56,540 nucleotides of DNA from the NCBI GenBank assembly GCA_030681375.1, contig JAUXWM010000024.1, positions 1 through 56,540 of the forward strand, in the 5' to 3' direction. Positions 34,192 through 44,340 of this stretch are shown in pieces. Under the pieces are notes generated by a model. It did not search any database. It was not told where the DNA came from and worked only from the letters and a program-made list of their open reading frames with translations. The translations under genes and the position numbers were made by a program. Position 1 is the first letter of the stretch; the number at the start of each line of letters is the position of its first letter. Source of the stretch: Gallionella sp. GTDB lineage: Bacteria > Pseudomonadota > Gammaproteobacteria > Burkholderiales > Gallionellaceae.

Positions 34192-37044
34192 TTACATGTA
34201 GCTTTCAATTGGCGGGCAGGCGCAAATCAGATTCTTGTCGCCGTACACATTATCCACCCTGGCGACGGCAGGCCAGAATTTATTCTCGCGTACCCAGGGA
34301 AGCGGAAAGGCGGCCTGCTCACGCGTATAGGGACGATTCCAGTCGCTGTTCACCACGGCCTTCGCGGTATGCGGCGCATGTTTGAGGATATTGTCCTTCT
34401 TGTCGATCTTGCCGCTGATGACTTCTTCGATCTCCTTGCGAATCGCGATCATCGCGTCGCAGAAGCGATCCAGCTCTTCTTTCGATTCGCTCTCGGTCGG
34501 CTCGACCATCAGCGTATCGACCACCGGGAAGGAGGTGGTCGGCGCGTGAAAGCCAAAGTCCATCAGGCGCTTGGCGATGTCCGCCACTTCTACGCCCGCC
34601 GATTTCCAGGCGCGGCAGTCGAGGATCATCTCGTGCGCGCAGCGGCCATTGCTGCCTGCATATAGCGTGGCGTAGTGATCCGCGAGTCGCTCTTTGATGT
34701 AGTTGGCGTTGAGGATCGCCATGCGCGTTGCTTGCGTGAGGCCAGTTCCGCCCATCATTTTGATGTAGCCGTAAGAAATCATCAGGATCAGCGCGCTGCC
34801 GTAGGGCGCAGCCGATACGGCGTGTATGCCCTGCTCGCCGCCGGTTTTCACCACAGGATGCGAGGGCAGGAACGGGGTCAGATGCGCGGCCACGCCGATC
34901 GGGCCGACACCCGGTCCGCCACCGCCGTGAGGAATGGCGAAGGTCTTATGCAGATTCAGGTGGCACACGTCCGCGCCGATGTTGCCGGGGCTGGTCAGTC
35001 CGACCTGCGCGTTCATGTTGGCGCCGTCCATGTATACCTGACCGCCGTTGGCGTGGATGATAGAGGTGATGTCCATGATGGATTCTTCATACACGCCGTG
35101 GGTGCTCGGATAAGTCACCATCAGGCAGGATAAATCTTCACTGTGGAGCTCGGCTTTTTCGCGCAGGTCTTCCACGTCGATGTTGCCTTTGCTATCGCAT
35201 TTGATCACCACGATGTTCATGCCGCACATCGCCGCACTGGCCGGATTGGTGCCGTGCGCAGAAGATGGAATCAGCGCGACATTGCGTTGGCCTTCGCCGC
35301 GCGAACGGTGATACGCCTGTATCACCAGCAGGCCGGCGTATTCGCCTTGCGCGCCGCTGTTGGGCTGGAAGCTCATTTGCGCGAAGCCGGTAATCTCGGA
35401 CAGCGCCGCATCCAGACCCGCGATCAGTTCCTGATAGCCGACGGCCTGTTCCGCCGGCACAAAAGGGTGCAGGTTGGCAAACTCCGGCCAGGTCAGGGCG
35501 AGCAGCTCGGAGGCCGCGTTCAGCTTCATGGTGCAGGAGCCCAGCGCAATCATCGAATGGGTGAGCGACAGGTCCTTATTCTCCAGTCGCTTGATGTAAC
35601 GCATCATCTCGGTTTCGGAATGGTGGGAATTGAACACCGCATGGTTCAGAATGGGCGAGGTGCGTACGGTTATTTGCATTGCTTGAGCGGCGACCTGAGC
35701 TTGCGTCAGTGTGGCGGTCGGTTTTTCGGCTGCCTGCGCAAATATCGCCAGTATCGCGTTCAAATCGTCCAGCGTAGTGGTCTGATCCAGCGCGATGCCC
35801 AAGCCTTCGCTACTGTAACGGAAGTTGATTTCTGCCGCTTCAGCCAAGGCATGTATCTTCACGTTGTCGGTATGCACCAGTTTCAGCGTATCGAAAAAAC
35901 TGTCATTTGCGAGGTCGTAACCCAGCTTCTTCAGCTCGTTTGCCAGGGCCACGGCGGACAGGTGAACCTGAATGGCGATGCCTTTAAGTCCGGCGGCGCC
36001 GTGATACACCGCATACATGCTGGCCATAATCGCCAGCAGTGCCTGCGCGGTACAGATATTCGAGGTGGCCTTCTCGCGGCGGATGTGTTGTTCGCGGGTT
36101 TGTAGCGCCATGCGTAGTGCGGGGTTGCCGTCGGCATCCACCGAGACGCCGATGATGCGCCCCGGCATAGCACGTTTGAATGCGTCGCGGCAGGCGAAGT
36201 AGGCCGCGTGCGGCCCGCCGTATCCCATAGGCACGCCGAAGCGTTGTGTTGAACCCAACACGATGTCCGCGCCCCATTCGCCGGGCGGCGTGAGCAGCAC
36301 GAGGCTGAGTATGTCGGCTGCGACGGCGACAGTCATACCGTGTTCTTTGGCGCGACTGACAAAATCACGATAGTCATGCACGACACCGTTGGCCGCAGGG
36401 TATTGCAGCAGTGCGCCATACAGCTTGTCGTTGAGCGTGACGGTCTTGAAGTCGCCGATCACCAGTTCTATGCCCAGCGGCTTGGCGCGGGTCTTGAGCA
36501 GTTCGATGGTTTGCGGGAAACATTCGTGCGAGACGAAGAAGCTATTCTTGCCCGCTGCGGCGGCTTCGCGGGTGCGCAGGCCGTGCAACATGGTCATCGC
36601 CTCGGCGGCGGCAGTCGCTTCATCTAACAGAGAGGCATTGGCGATTTCCATGCCGGTCAGGTCCATCACCATGGTCTGAAAATTCAGCAATGCTTCCAGG
36701 CGACCCTGAGCAATTTCGGCCTGATAAGGCGTGTAGGCGGTGTACCAGCCGGGATTTTCCAGCACGTTGCGCTGAATCACCGGCGGCAGGATGGTGTCGT
36801 AATAACCCAGGCCGATGTAAGATTTGTAAAGTCTGTTTTTCGTCGCAATGCCCCGCAAATGCTGGAGGTATTCGTGTTCCGACAGGCCTTCAGGCAGATT
36901 CAGCGGCTGTTTCAGACGGATTGCCTGTGGAATGGTCTGGGCTATCAGCGCATCCAGTGTCGGTGCGTCGATTTTCTTGAGCATGTCCTGAACATCTTGC
37001 TCAGAAGGGCCGTTGTGGCGATTAACAAATTGGTCGGTGTTCAT
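34192..37044 (-). CDS. gcvP: Glycine dehydrogenase (decarboxylating), P protein
   Basis: 950 residues, the single-chain form with both alpha- and beta-like halves. [20 protein letters not shown] begins the protein, and the PLP-binding Lys is in [18 protein letters not shown] (about residue 700), followed by [15 protein letters not shown]. It decarboxylates glycine and passes the aminomethyl group to the lipoyl arm of GcvH. Third gene of gcvT-gcvH-gcvP. Between gcvH and its ATG there are 103 bp filled almost wholly by a heptamer dyad element, which occupies the position where a ribosome site would be expected. Confidence 0.97.
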   Translation of the reverse strand: MNTDQFVNRHNGPSEQDVQDMLKKIDAPTLDALIAQTIPQAIRLKQPLNLPEGLSEHEYLQHLRGIATKNRLYKSYIGLGYYDTILPPVIQRNVLENPGWYTAYTPYQAEIAQGRLEALLNFQTMVMDLTGMEIANASLLDEATAAAEAMTMLHGLRTREAAAAGKNSFFVSHECFPQTIELLKTRAKPLGIELVIGDFKTVTLNDKLYGALLQYPAANGVVHDYRDFVSRAKEHGMTVAVAADILSLVLLTPPGEWGADIVLGSTQRFGVPMGYGGPHAAYFACRDAFKRAMPGRIIGVSVDADGNPALRMALQTREQHIRREKATSNICTAQALLAIMASMYAVYHGAAGLKGIAIQVHLSAVALANELKKLGYDLANDSFFDTLKLVHTDNVKIHALAEAAEINFRYSSEGLGIALDQTTTLDDLNAILAIFAQAAEKPTATLTQAQVAAQAMQITVRTSPILNHAVFNSHHSETEMMRYIKRLENKDLSLTHSMIALGSCTMKLNAASELLALTWPEFANLHPFVPAEQAVGYQELIAGLDAALSEITGFAQMSFQPNSGAQGEYAGLLVIQAYHRSRGEGQRNVALIPSSAHGTNPASAAMCGMNIVVIKCDSKGNIDVEDLREKAELHSEDLSCLMVTYPSTHGVYEESIMDITSIIHANGGQVYMDGANMNAQVGLTSPGNIGADVCHLNLHKTFAIPHGGGGPGVGPIGVAAHLTPFLPSHPVVKTGGEQGIHAVSAAPYGSALILMISYGYIKMMGGTGLTQATRMAILNANYIKERLADHYATLYAGSNGRCAHEMILDCRAWKSAGVEVADIAKRLMDFGFHAPTTSFPVVDTLMVEPTESESKEELDRFCDAMIAIRKEIEEVISGKIDKKDNILKHAPHTAKAVVNSDWNRPYTREQAAFPLPWVRENKFWPAVARVDNVYGDKNLICACPPIESYM

Positions 37045-37054
37045 AGGAATGAGA

Positions 37055-37144
37055 AGTGAGGATTAAAGATCAAAAAATCAGGATTGAAGATGTTGATCGA
37101 AGCGAGGTTTTCCCTCGTTCCTCAATCCTCAATCCTCGCACCTG
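37055..37144. repeat. Heptamer dyad element B (gcvH-gcvP spacer)
   Basis: The left arm reads in register from 37055 as AGTGAGG, ATTAAAG, ATCAAAA, AATCAGG, ATTGAAG, ATGTTGA, TCGAAGC, GAGG; the right arm from 37113 is CCTCGTT, CCTCAAT, CCTCAAT, CCTCGCA, CCTG, the complement of ATTGAGG words. A CGAGG-TTTTC-CCTCG hairpin sits in the centre. The word ATTGAGG differs from that of element A by one base when rotated. Confidence 0.85.
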
Positions 37145-37147
37145 TCT

Positions 37148-37537
37148 TTAGTGTGCTTCGCTATCGACGACAGCCTGGTAAGCGGCGGCATCGAGCAATG
37201 CGTCCACGTCGGCCGCATTGTCCGGTTTCATCTTGAACATCCACGCGGCGTAGGGGTCTTCGTTGATGGCTTCGGGGCTGCTGTCCAGATCGCTGTTTAC
37301 AGCGATGACTTCACCGCTTACCGGCGCATATACATCGGCAGCGGCTTTCACTGATTCCACCACCGTGCATTCTTCCTTTGCTCTCAGCTTGCGGCCGACA
37401 GTGGGTGTTTCGACGAACACCATGTCACCCAGTAATTCCTGTGCGTGTTGCGTGATGCCGATGCTGATCGTGCCGTCTGCTTCCGTTTTGACCCACTCGT
37501 GGGAGGATGTGTATTTCAGGTTATCTGGATTGCTCAT
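37148..37537 (-). CDS. gcvH: Glycine cleavage system H protein
   Basis: 129 residues from the ATG at 37537, which has GGAGA five bases upstream. [20 protein letters not shown] starts the hybrid lipoyl fold, and the lipoylated Lys lies in [16 protein letters not shown] (about residue 64). It shuttles the aminomethyl intermediate between GcvP and GcvT. It is the middle gene of the operon; the spacer to gcvT holds a long palindrome (37570-37617) and the spacer to gcvP holds heptamer element B. Confidence 0.96.
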   Translation of the reverse strand: MSNPDNLKYTSSHEWVKTEADGTISIGITQHAQELLGDMVFVETPTVGRKLRAKEECTVVESVKAAADVYAPVSGEVIAVNSDLDSSPEAINEDPYAAWMFKMKPDNAADVDALLDAAAYQAVVDSEAH

Positions 37538-37569
37538 AAATATCTCCAATAATTAAACGATTATCTGTA

Positions 37570-37617
37570 GGGTGGGCATTTGCCCACCAAGTCTCGCGTG
37601 GGCAAATGCCCACCCTG
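37570..37617. repeat. 19-bp inverted repeat in the gcvT-gcvH spacer
   Basis: AGGGTGGGCATTTGCCCAC at 37570-37588 is perfectly inverted as GTGGGCAAATGCCCACCCT at 37599-37617, with a 10-nt spacer. Each arm is itself partly palindromic (TGGGCATTTGCCCA), so the element can fold as one long or two short hairpins. This 'TAGGGTGGGCA' palindrome is a known type of dispersed repeat in beta- and gammaproteobacteria. It falls just after the gcvT stop. Confidence 0.85.
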
Positions 37618-37621
37618 CCAA

Positions 37622-38704
37622 TCAAATTAAACCTTTGCCATTTCTTGCGAACGGGTACTTTACCACTTGTGCGTTCAGCATCTTATCGCGAATTGCCACT
37701 TGTACCGTATCGCCTATTGCAACTTCTTTGGGTAGGCGCGCCAGGGCGATGGATTTCTCCAGCGTGGGCGAAAAGCTGCCGCTGGTAATTTCACCGATAC
37801 CGTGCGCGGTATGAACTTTCTGATGACCGCGCAGCACGCCGCGATCCAGTAGTACCAGACCCGCCAGCTTGTTGACGGGCGGATTCGCCAGCAGTGCTGC
37901 CTTGCCTATGAAGTCACGGGGACTGGTTAAATCCACAGTCCAGGCCAGCCCGGATTCCAGCGGGTTTACGCTCTCGTCCATGTCCTGTCCGTAGAGGTTC
38001 ATGCCCGCTTCCAGACGCAGTGTGTCGCGCGCGCCGAGGCCTATCGGCTTGACGCCGTTTTCCGCCAGCGTCGCCCAAAAAAACGGTGCGGCTTTGGCCG
38101 GGATCATGATTTCAAAACCATCCTCGCCGGTATAACCTGTGCGTGCAATGAACATCGTGCCCATTTCCACCGCGCTGAAAGGGATGAGTTTTTCGGTTAA
38201 TTCCTGGCTGCCGGGCAGCGCTTCCCATACTTTGGCGCGCGCATTCGGGCCTTGTACGGCGATCATGGCCAGCTCGGGGCGATCGCTAACGTCGAGTTGC
38301 GGCGCATGAAGTGCGGCCTGCTTTTTCATCCAGGCGATGTCCTTATCTGCCGTGCCAGCATTGACGACGATACGAAACCAGTCTTCGCTCATGAAGTACA
38401 CAATCAGATCGTCGATCACGCCGCCGTTTTCCAGCAGCATGGTGGAATACAGCGCCTTGCCGGGCAGAGTCAGCTTATCCACATTGTTGGCTAGCAGATA
38501 GCGCAAGAAAACACGCACATCAGCGCCTTTAACATCCACCACGCGCATGTGGCAAACGTCGAACATGCCGACATCGTTACGCACTTGATGATGTTCGTCG
38601 ATTTGTGAGCCGTAGTTTACTGGCATGTCCCAGCCGCCGAAATCCACCATTTTTGCGCCCATGGCGCGATGTGCTGCATTTAAAGGAGTCGTTTTGAGTG
38701 TCAT
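37622..38704 (-). CDS. gcvT: Aminomethyltransferase, T protein
   Basis: 360 residues. [20 protein letters not shown] with [20 protein letters not shown] at the N-terminus, [16 protein letters not shown] with the conserved Asp region, and [16 protein letters not shown] in the middle are the GcvT folate-domain motifs. It releases ammonia from the aminomethyl-lipoyl arm of GcvH and gives 5,10-methylene-tetrahydrofolate. First gene of the operon, preceded by a tandem glycine riboswitch and a terminator, so glycine should control read-through into it. gcvL (lipoamide dehydrogenase) is not in this operon. Confidence 0.97.
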   Translation of the reverse strand: MTLKTTPLNAAHRAMGAKMVDFGGWDMPVNYGSQIDEHHQVRNDVGMFDVCHMRVVDVKGADVRVFLRYLLANNVDKLTLPGKALYSTMLLENGGVIDDLIVYFMSEDWFRIVVNAGTADKDIAWMKKQAALHAPQLDVSDRPELAMIAVQGPNARAKVWEALPGSQELTEKLIPFSAVEMGTMFIARTGYTGEDGFEIMIPAKAAPFFWATLAENGVKPIGLGARDTLRLEAGMNLYGQDMDESVNPLESGLAWTVDLTSPRDFIGKAALLANPPVNKLAGLVLLDRGVLRGHQKVHTAHGIGEITSGSFSPTLEKSIALARLPKEVAIGDTVQVAIRDKMLNAQVVKYPFARNGKGLI

Positions 38705-38720
38705 GTTTTCTTTCGGAAAT

Positions 38721-38752
38721 AAAAAAGGCGCAGCACGAAATCGTGCTGCGCC
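38721..38752 (-). terminator. Intrinsic terminator between glycine riboswitch and gcvT
   Basis: On the minus strand GGCGCAGCACGA-TTT(T)-CGTGCTGCGCC forms a perfect 11-12 bp GC-rich stem followed at once by a run of six T. It lies 16 bp before the gcvT start and directly after the last helix of the second aptamer, the arrangement for transcription control by the riboswitch. Confidence 0.9.
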
Positions 38753-39020
38753 CCATCTGTCCTTGATACCTGAGAGATTACAACTTGCGTTGCCTGCCCC
38801 TTCGGTGGCTAGTCAACCAGACGTTAGTCGTTAGACGCTAGTCGTTAGTTAAATGCAAAATCCGCGTAGCGGACAACACCTACTAACGACTAGCGTCTAA
38901 CGTCTAACAACTGATTCCAGCACTCTCCAGATTTGCCTGTGCCAATAGTTCTTTGTGCCTGAGCGGTTACGGGTGTTACGCCTTCGGCGGTGGTGTCAAA
39001 ACCACGCTCTCCCATTGGTC
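38752..39020 (-). promoter_or_regulatory. Tandem glycine riboswitch (gcvT motif), aptamer II with enlarged P3
   Basis: Reading the minus strand from 39020, aptamer I shows CCAATGGGAGAG, then CGCCGAAGGCGTAACA (about 38990-38975) and GCTCAGGCACAAAGAAC, closed by ATTGG. Aptamer II shows TCTGGAGAG (38931-38923), CACCGAAGGGGC (about 38807-38796) and CTCTCAGG...AAGGACAGAT. Both cores have the conserved GAGAG / CCGAAG / CTCAGG blocks of the glycine motif, and CCAAT/ATTGG and ATCTG/CAGAT give the two P1 helices. Normally about 15-30 nt separate GAGAG and CACCGAAG; here about 115 nt do in aptamer II because heptamer element C fills that loop. The downstream terminator implies transcriptional control of gcvT-gcvH-gcvP, usually ON with glycine. 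Confidence 0.9.
38818..38913. repeat. Heptamer dyad element C (inside the glycine riboswitch)
   Basis: Two 32-nt arms, 38818-38849 and 38882-38913, are inverted complements with 29 of 32 pairs matching; the innermost 20 pairs are perfect. The left arm is CAG ACG followed by heptamers TTAGTCG, TTAGACG, CTAGTCG and TTAGT. The 32-nt spacer has its own TCCGC-GTA-GCGGA hairpin. In RNA it would make a helix of about 32 bp protruding from aptamer II between its GAGAG and CCGAAG blocks. Confidence 0.92.
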
Positions 39021-39077
39021 TGAACGGCGGTGCGAATTATGCTGTAAAGGTCAAAAACTGACAACGAATATTTGCGT

Positions 39078-39395
39078 TCAGAAACCCTGAAACAAAAAAT
39101 CGAGTGCCCCGGTTATCGTCATCTGTTCGTCAGTCAGTGAACATACAGACTGCTTGAGAATGCGCTGAGGTACGGCAGCCAATTTAGGGGTTTCCAGCAT
39201 GCACGCTATTCCCTCGATATTGAAAATTGGGGTCAATCGTTGCGGAATACGGCTGACCGGAAAGCGGTCGCAGCGACGCAGGGGAATGACAACGCGTGTA
39301 TCCAGACCATTCAGCAGATCGCTTTGTACATCCAGCAGATACGGAACGTCATCGGCATGTGAGCCGCTGTTGCAAAAGACATCGAAGCGCGCCAT
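39078..39395 (-). CDS. ccdB: CcdB-family gyrase-poisoning toxin
   Basis: 105 residues from the ATG at 39395. MARFDVFCNSGSHADDVPYL then LLDVQSDLLNGLDTRVVIPL matches the SH3-like barrel start of CcdB (xxxDVQSDxx...RVVIPL). The protein ends GALDFLFQGF; the F plasmid protein ends with a Trp-Gly-Ile tail needed for gyrase poisoning, so the Trp is replaced by Gln here and activity may be changed. It begins one base after the stop of ccdA, as expected for a coupled toxin-antitoxin pair. Confidence 0.88.
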   Translation of the reverse strand: MARFDVFCNSGSHADDVPYLLDVQSDLLNGLDTRVVIPLRRCDRFPVSRIPQRLTPIFNIEGIACMLETPKLAAVPQRILKQSVCSLTDEQMTITGALDFLFQGF

Positions 39396-39396
39396 C

Positions 39397-39636
39397 TCAG
39401 AAGCTCCTCCATGCATCCAGCGGCAGGCCGTCGCGCGCAATGCCTTCGTTATAGGCCGCAATGAATTCGGCATTGTCGGTCTGCCAGCGCCGCGCCTGCT
39501 CCTGCCTGACCATGTTCCGCAAGAACTGGTCGCATGCTTGTGAAATATTGATGCCCAAAGCCTTCGCCTCACTTAAAACGTCGGCTGAAAGGGTGATGTT
39601 GGTGGCTTTTTTGGGTGTCGCTATGTTGATATTCAT
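39397..39636 (-). CDS. ccdA: CcdA-family antitoxin
   Basis: 79 residues from the ATG at 39636 (a longer frame to 39675 is open). KKATNITLSADVLSEAKALG is the ribbon-helix-helix DNA-binding part; the acidic C-terminal tail FIAAYNEGIARDGLPLDAWR with its Trp is the CcdB-wrapping region. It should neutralise CcdB and repress the pair. Antitoxin-first order and a one-base gap to ccdB fit the family. Located between the glycine riboswitch leader and the gat operon, on the same strand as both. Confidence 0.9.
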   Translation of the reverse strand: MNINIATPKKATNITLSADVLSEAKALGINISQACDQFLRNMVRQEQARRWQTDNAEFIAAYNEGIARDGLPLDAWRSF

Positions 39637-39759
39637 GGCGGTTTTAATGTTGGCTTGATATGCGCATATTAGCACAACAATGGCGTGTGGTCAGGGCGAA
39701 CCTCGGCGATATTCATCGGGAAGCTAACATTCTGACATTGGTAACAAAAACAGTCAGCT

Positions 39760-39836
39760 TAGCCCGGACTTGATGCAATGGAATCCGGGTTTGATCTCAA
39801 CGAGTATTCCCGGATTCCACTTTGTTCTATCCGGGT
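39760..39836. repeat. Pair of CCCGGA-type palindromic repeats after gatB
   Basis: CCCGGA (39763-39768) with TCCGGG (39784-39789), and CCCGGAT (39809-39815) with ATCCGGG (39829-39835), form two hairpins. TGGAATCCGGG at 39779 and CCCGGATTCCA at 39809 are also a perfect 11-bp inverted pair, so the two hairpins could merge. They fill most of the 204 bp between gatB's stop and ccdA's start and may end the gat transcript. Such 'GCCCGGA' units are common dispersed repeats. Confidence 0.7.
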
Positions 39837-39840
39837 TACA

Positions 39841-41361
39841 TTACCCCGCCAGCTTCTGTTTCAACACGTCATTCAACTGCGCCGGATTAGCCTTGCCTTT
39901 GCTGGCCTTCATCGCCAGTCCGACGAAGAAGCCGAACAGCTTGTCTTTGCCTGAACGGTATTCCGCAACCTTGTCGGCGTTGGCGGCGATGATTTCATCC
40001 GCCAGTGCCTCGATTGCGCCTGAATCCGAAACCTGCTTCAGACCCTTGGATTCAATAATTGCATCGGCCTCGCCGCCCTCTGCCCACAGGGTGCGGAACA
40101 CTTCTTTGGCGCCTGAATTGGAGAGGGTGTTGTCCACGATACGCGCCAGCATGCCGCTCATCTGTTGTGCCGTGACCGGGCACTGGGCCATGTCCAGGCC
40201 GTCGCGATTTAACTGGGCGGAAAGCTCGCCTGTCAGCCAGTTGGCACAGAGTTTGGCAAGGATAGAAGATTGATTTTCACGTTCGCCTCCTCGCCCGCTG
40301 GCGGGAGAGGATTGAGGTGAGGGTGCGTGCACGCCGACGGTATTCACGCAGGTGTCGAAGTAGTCCGCCATTTCGCGCGAACTGGTCAGATTGCTGGCGT
40401 CATAGGCGGACAGGCCGAGCTCATTCACATAGCGAACGCGGCGTGCTTCGGGCAACTCCGGCAGCGTGGCGCGCAGGCTTTCCTTCCATTCTTCGCTAAT
40501 GTCCAGCGGCAGCAGATCGGGGTCGGGGAAATAGCGGTAGTCGTGTGCGTCTTCCTTGCTGCGCATCGCGCGCGTTTCGCCGGTGTCCGGGTTGAACAAT
40601 ATGGTGGCCTGATGAATCTTGCCGCCATTCTCTATGGTGTCGATCTGCCACTGCACTTCGTAATCGATCGCCTGCTGCATATACTTGAACGAGTTGAGGT
40701 TTTTGATCTCGCGCCTTGTGCCCAGCGGCTCGCCGGGTTTGCGTACCGAGACGTTCACGTCGCAGCGGAACGAGCCTTCCTGCATGTTGCCGTCGGAAAT
40801 GCCGATCCAGCGCACCAGTGTATGCAAGGCCTTGGCATAGGCGACGGCTTCGGCGGCGGAGCACATGTCCGGTTCGGAGACGATTTCCAGCAAGGGAGTG
40901 CCGGCACGGTTCAGATCCACGCCGGTCATGCCTTGCGATGCGCCATGTACGGATTTGCCCGCGTCTTCTTCCAGATGGGCGCGAGTGATGCGCACTACTT
41001 TTTCATAGGGCTTGGCGTTGCCGGAAAGCGGTTCCACCTGTATGGTCAGTGCGCCCATGCCCACGACCGGCAGGTCGAACTGGCTGATCTGATAGCCTTT
41101 GGGCAGATCGGGGTAAAAATAATTCTTGCGGGCGAATACCGAGCGCGGCGCAATATGCGCGCCGACGGCCAGGCCGAACTTGATGGCGCGTTCGACTGCG
41201 CCCTTGTTCAGCACCGGCAATACGCCGGGCAGCGCAATGCTCACCGCGTCCGCCTGCGTGTTAGGTTCGGCGCCGTAAGTGGTCGAGGCACCGGAAAAGA
41301 TTTTGGTGTGGGTGGAGAGTTGCGTATGCACTTCCAGACCAATGACGATTTCCCAGGACAT
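39841..41361 (-). CDS. gatB: Asp-tRNA(Asn)/Glu-tRNA(Gln) amidotransferase subunit B
   Basis: 506 residues. [20 protein letters not shown] at the N-terminus, [20 protein letters not shown] and [19 protein letters not shown] are the GatB kinase-fold signatures; the C-terminal YqeY-like tail ends [15 protein letters not shown]. With GatA and GatC it converts misacylated Glu-tRNA(Gln) or Asp-tRNA(Asn). Between the helical domain (YFDTCVNTV) and [16 protein letters not shown] about 25 residues are extra (including [18 protein letters not shown]), encoded by a dispersed palindrome also present in the wbpM homologue. The flanks are intact, so the enzyme is probably active with a surface loop added. 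Confidence 0.96.
   Translation of the reverse strand: MSWEIVIGLEVHTQLSTHTKIFSGASTTYGAEPNTQADAVSIALPGVLPVLNKGAVERAIKFGLAVGAHIAPRSVFARKNYFYPDLPKGYQISQFDLPVVGMGALTIQVEPLSGNAKPYEKVVRITRAHLEEDAGKSVHGASQGMTGVDLNRAGTPLLEIVSEPDMCSAAEAVAYAKALHTLVRWIGISDGNMQEGSFRCDVNVSVRKPGEPLGTRREIKNLNSFKYMQQAIDYEVQWQIDTIENGGKIHQATILFNPDTGETRAMRSKEDAHDYRYFPDPDLLPLDISEEWKESLRATLPELPEARRVRYVNELGLSAYDASNLTSSREMADYFDTCVNTVGVHAPSPQSSPASGRGGERENQSSILAKLCANWLTGELSAQLNRDGLDMAQCPVTAQQMSGMLARIVDNTLSNSGAKEVFRTLWAEGGEADAIIESKGLKQVSDSGAIEALADEIIAANADKVAEYRSGKDKLFGFFVGLAMKASKGKANPAQLNDVLKQKLAG
40272..40326. repeat. Palindromic repeat in frame in gatB
   Basis: On the minus strand ACCCTCACCTCAATCCT leads into CTCCCGCCAGCGGGCGAGG and AGGCGAACGTGAAAATC. 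The part 40272-40307 matches 8742-8777 in the wbpM homologue at 32 of 36 positions. Its GC palindrome CCCGC-CA-GCGGG is the core of a repeat that often yields SPASGRGGE peptides in other proteins. Confidence 0.85.
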
Positions 41362-41370
41362 GTTGTTTCC

Positions 41371-42819
41371 TTACAGGGGCGCGCGACTGTGCCAGTCGGT
41401 CGCCAGTTGATATTGGTGTGCGACGTTTAGCATGCGCGCTTCGTCGAAATAGTTGCCTATGATCTGCAAGCCCACCGGCATGGTGTTGTCACCGAAGCCG
41501 CAGGGGATGGACATGCCGGGCAGTCCGGCCAGATTCACGGCAATGGTGTAAATGTCGGACAGATACATCTGCACCGGGTCATCGCCCTTTTCACCTAGAT
41601 TGAAGGCGGTGGAAGGGCTGGTCGGCCCCATGATGACGTCGCACTGTTCGAACGCGTCGGTGAAGTCCTGCGCGATCAGGCGGCGAATCTTTTGCGCTTG
41701 CAGGTAGTAGGCATCGTAATAGCCGTGCGAGAGCACATAAGTGCCTATCATGATGCGGCGCTTTACTTCCTCGCCAAACCCCTGTGCGCGGCTTTTCTCG
41801 TACATGTCCGCCAGATCGGTGTAGTCCGGTGCGCGGTAACCGTAGCGCACGCCGTCGTAGCGCGACAGGTTGCTGGAGGCTTCCGCCGGGGCGAGTACGT
41901 AATAGACCGGCACAGCCAAGCGCGTGTTGGGCAGGCTGATGTCTACGATGACAGCGCCAAGTTTGCGGTATTCGGCAAGCGCTTCAGCAACGCGGCTGCC
42001 TACATCCGCCGACAGGCCTTCGGCAAAAAATTCCTTAGGCAAACCAATGCGCAGGCCGTCAAGCGGCTTATTTAAATCACGCGTGTAGTCTTCCTTGTCG
42101 CGCTGCAAGCTGGTCGAATCGCGTTCGTCGAAGCCGGTCATGACGTTGAGCATCAGCGCGCAATCTTCCGCGCTGCGCGCCATCGGGCCTGCCTGGTCCA
42201 GGCTGGAGGCGAAGGCGATCATGCCATAGCGCGACACCGTGCCGTAAGTGGGCTTGATGCCGGAGATGCCGCACAGTGCGGCGGGTTGACGGATCGAACC
42301 TCCGGTGTCTGTGCCGGTTGCGGCTGCGCACAAGCGGGCGGCTACTGCCGAAGCTGCGCCGCCGGAGCTGCCGCCGGGTACGGCATTTTGATTCCACGGG
42401 TTTCTGACCGGGCCGAAATAAGAGGTTTCATTGCTTGACCCCATGGCGAATTCGTCCATGTTGGTCTTGCCCAGATTCACCGCACCCGCCCTGTTGAATT
42501 GCTCGATGACATGCGCATCGTAAGGCGCGATGAAGTCGGCCAGCATTTTCGAGCCGCAGGTGGTGCGCCAGCCTCGGGCGCAGAAGATGTCTTTTTGCGC
42601 GATCGGAATGCCGGTCAGCGCCTGAGCCTGGCCGCCAGCGAGCTGAGCATCGGCTGCGGCTGCCTGCGCCAGACTGGTTTTGGCATCTACGGTGATATAG
42701 GCGTTATATACCGGATTATGCGTGGCGATGCGATCAAGATAGAGTTGCGTCAATTCAACGCTGGAAATTTGTTTGGCGCGCAGTGCTGCGCCCAGTTGTG
42801 TGAGGCTGGAATTGAACAT
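41371..42819 (-). CDS. gatA: Asp-tRNA(Asn)/Glu-tRNA(Gln) amidotransferase subunit A
   Basis: 482 residues, amidase-signature family. The catalytic Lys is in [20 protein letters not shown] (about residue 76), the cis-Ser in [17 protein letters not shown] and the nucleophile region in [18 protein letters not shown], giving Ser-cisSer-Lys. GatA frees ammonia from glutamine for GatB. It lies 6 bp after gatC and 9 bp before gatB, so the three genes form one unit. Length and motifs are standard. Confidence 0.97.
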   Translation of the reverse strand: MFNSSLTQLGAALRAKQISSVELTQLYLDRIATHNPVYNAYITVDAKTSLAQAAAADAQLAGGQAQALTGIPIAQKDIFCARGWRTTCGSKMLADFIAPYDAHVIEQFNRAGAVNLGKTNMDEFAMGSSNETSYFGPVRNPWNQNAVPGGSSGGAASAVAARLCAAATGTDTGGSIRQPAALCGISGIKPTYGTVSRYGMIAFASSLDQAGPMARSAEDCALMLNVMTGFDERDSTSLQRDKEDYTRDLNKPLDGLRIGLPKEFFAEGLSADVGSRVAEALAEYRKLGAVIVDISLPNTRLAVPVYYVLAPAEASSNLSRYDGVRYGYRAPDYTDLADMYEKSRAQGFGEEVKRRIMIGTYVLSHGYYDAYYLQAQKIRRLIAQDFTDAFEQCDVIMGPTSPSTAFNLGEKGDDPVQMYLSDIYTIAVNLAGLPGMSIPCGFGDNTMPVGLQIIGNYFDEARMLNVAHQYQLATDWHSRAPL

Positions 42820-42825
42820 GATGGT

Positions 42826-43113
42826 TTACTCGATCACTTGAGGGACAAGATAGAGGCCGGATTCGACTTGCGGTGCGATGGACTGGAATAGTTCACGCTG
42901 GTTGGTCTCGGTGACGTTGTCTGCGCGCAGTCGTTGCGATAAATCCTGGGCGTGTGACATCGGCGCGATGCCGGTAGTATCCACGGCCTGCATCTCGGCA
43001 ATCAGTTCAAAAATGCCGGACAGCTGGGACCTGGCAGCTTCGATTTCGGTGTTGTTCATGGCCAGTCGCGCAAGGCGCGCCACTTTTTGAACGTCGGCAG
43101 TGCTTAATGACAT
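42826..43113 (-). CDS. gatC: Asp-tRNA(Asn)/Glu-tRNA(Gln) amidotransferase subunit C
   Basis: 95 residues. SLSTADVQKVARLARLAMNN and LSGIFELIAEMQAVDTTGIA with PMSHAQDLSQRLRADNVTE are the usual GatC segments; it is the small belt subunit that holds GatA and GatB together. First gene of the operon. The 84-bp gap to the divergent mreB must contain both promoters; the stretch TATATTAATG at about 43125 is AT-rich but no firm boxes were set. Confidence 0.95.
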   Translation of the reverse strand: MSLSTADVQKVARLARLAMNNTEIEAARSQLSGIFELIAEMQAVDTTGIAPMSHAQDLSQRLRADNVTETNQRELFQSIAPQVESGLYLVPQVIE

Positions 43114-43164
43114 AGTAAAAGCTTTATATTAATGAGGCTGATAGAGTATCATAACGCGTTTTAG

Positions 43165-44241
<1,077 letters not shown>

Positions 44242-44244
44242 ATC

Positions 44245-44334
44245 GGTGAGTAGCAAGTGGTCAGTGGTGAGTAAAAATCACTGACCTCACACTGAGGCAC
44301 GCAGTGCCAATCAACTTACCACTCCCCACTTACA
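44245..44334. repeat. Heptamer dyad element D (mreB-mreC spacer)
   Basis: Left arm in register from 44245: GGTGAGT, AGCAAGT, GGTCAGT, GGTGAGT. Right arm from 44314: ACTTACC, ACTCCCC, ACTTACA, complementary to the same word. Inside are GGTCAGTG...CACTGACC and a GGCAC-GCA-GTGCC hairpin. It starts 3 bp after the mreB stop and ends 6 bp before the mreC ATG, so it occupies the whole spacer including the place of a ribosome site. Confidence 0.88.
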
Positions 44335-44340
44335 CGCCAG

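Noticed and set aside
38818..38913. Heptamer arrays as a CRISPR array
   Set aside because: The repeats are 7 bp and contiguous with no unique spacers of constant length; no cas genes are present.
40327..41430. Long plus-strand open frames over gatB and gcvP (also 35143-36105)
   Set aside because: They are antisense to textbook enzymes with full motif sets; no domain or ribosome site supports them.
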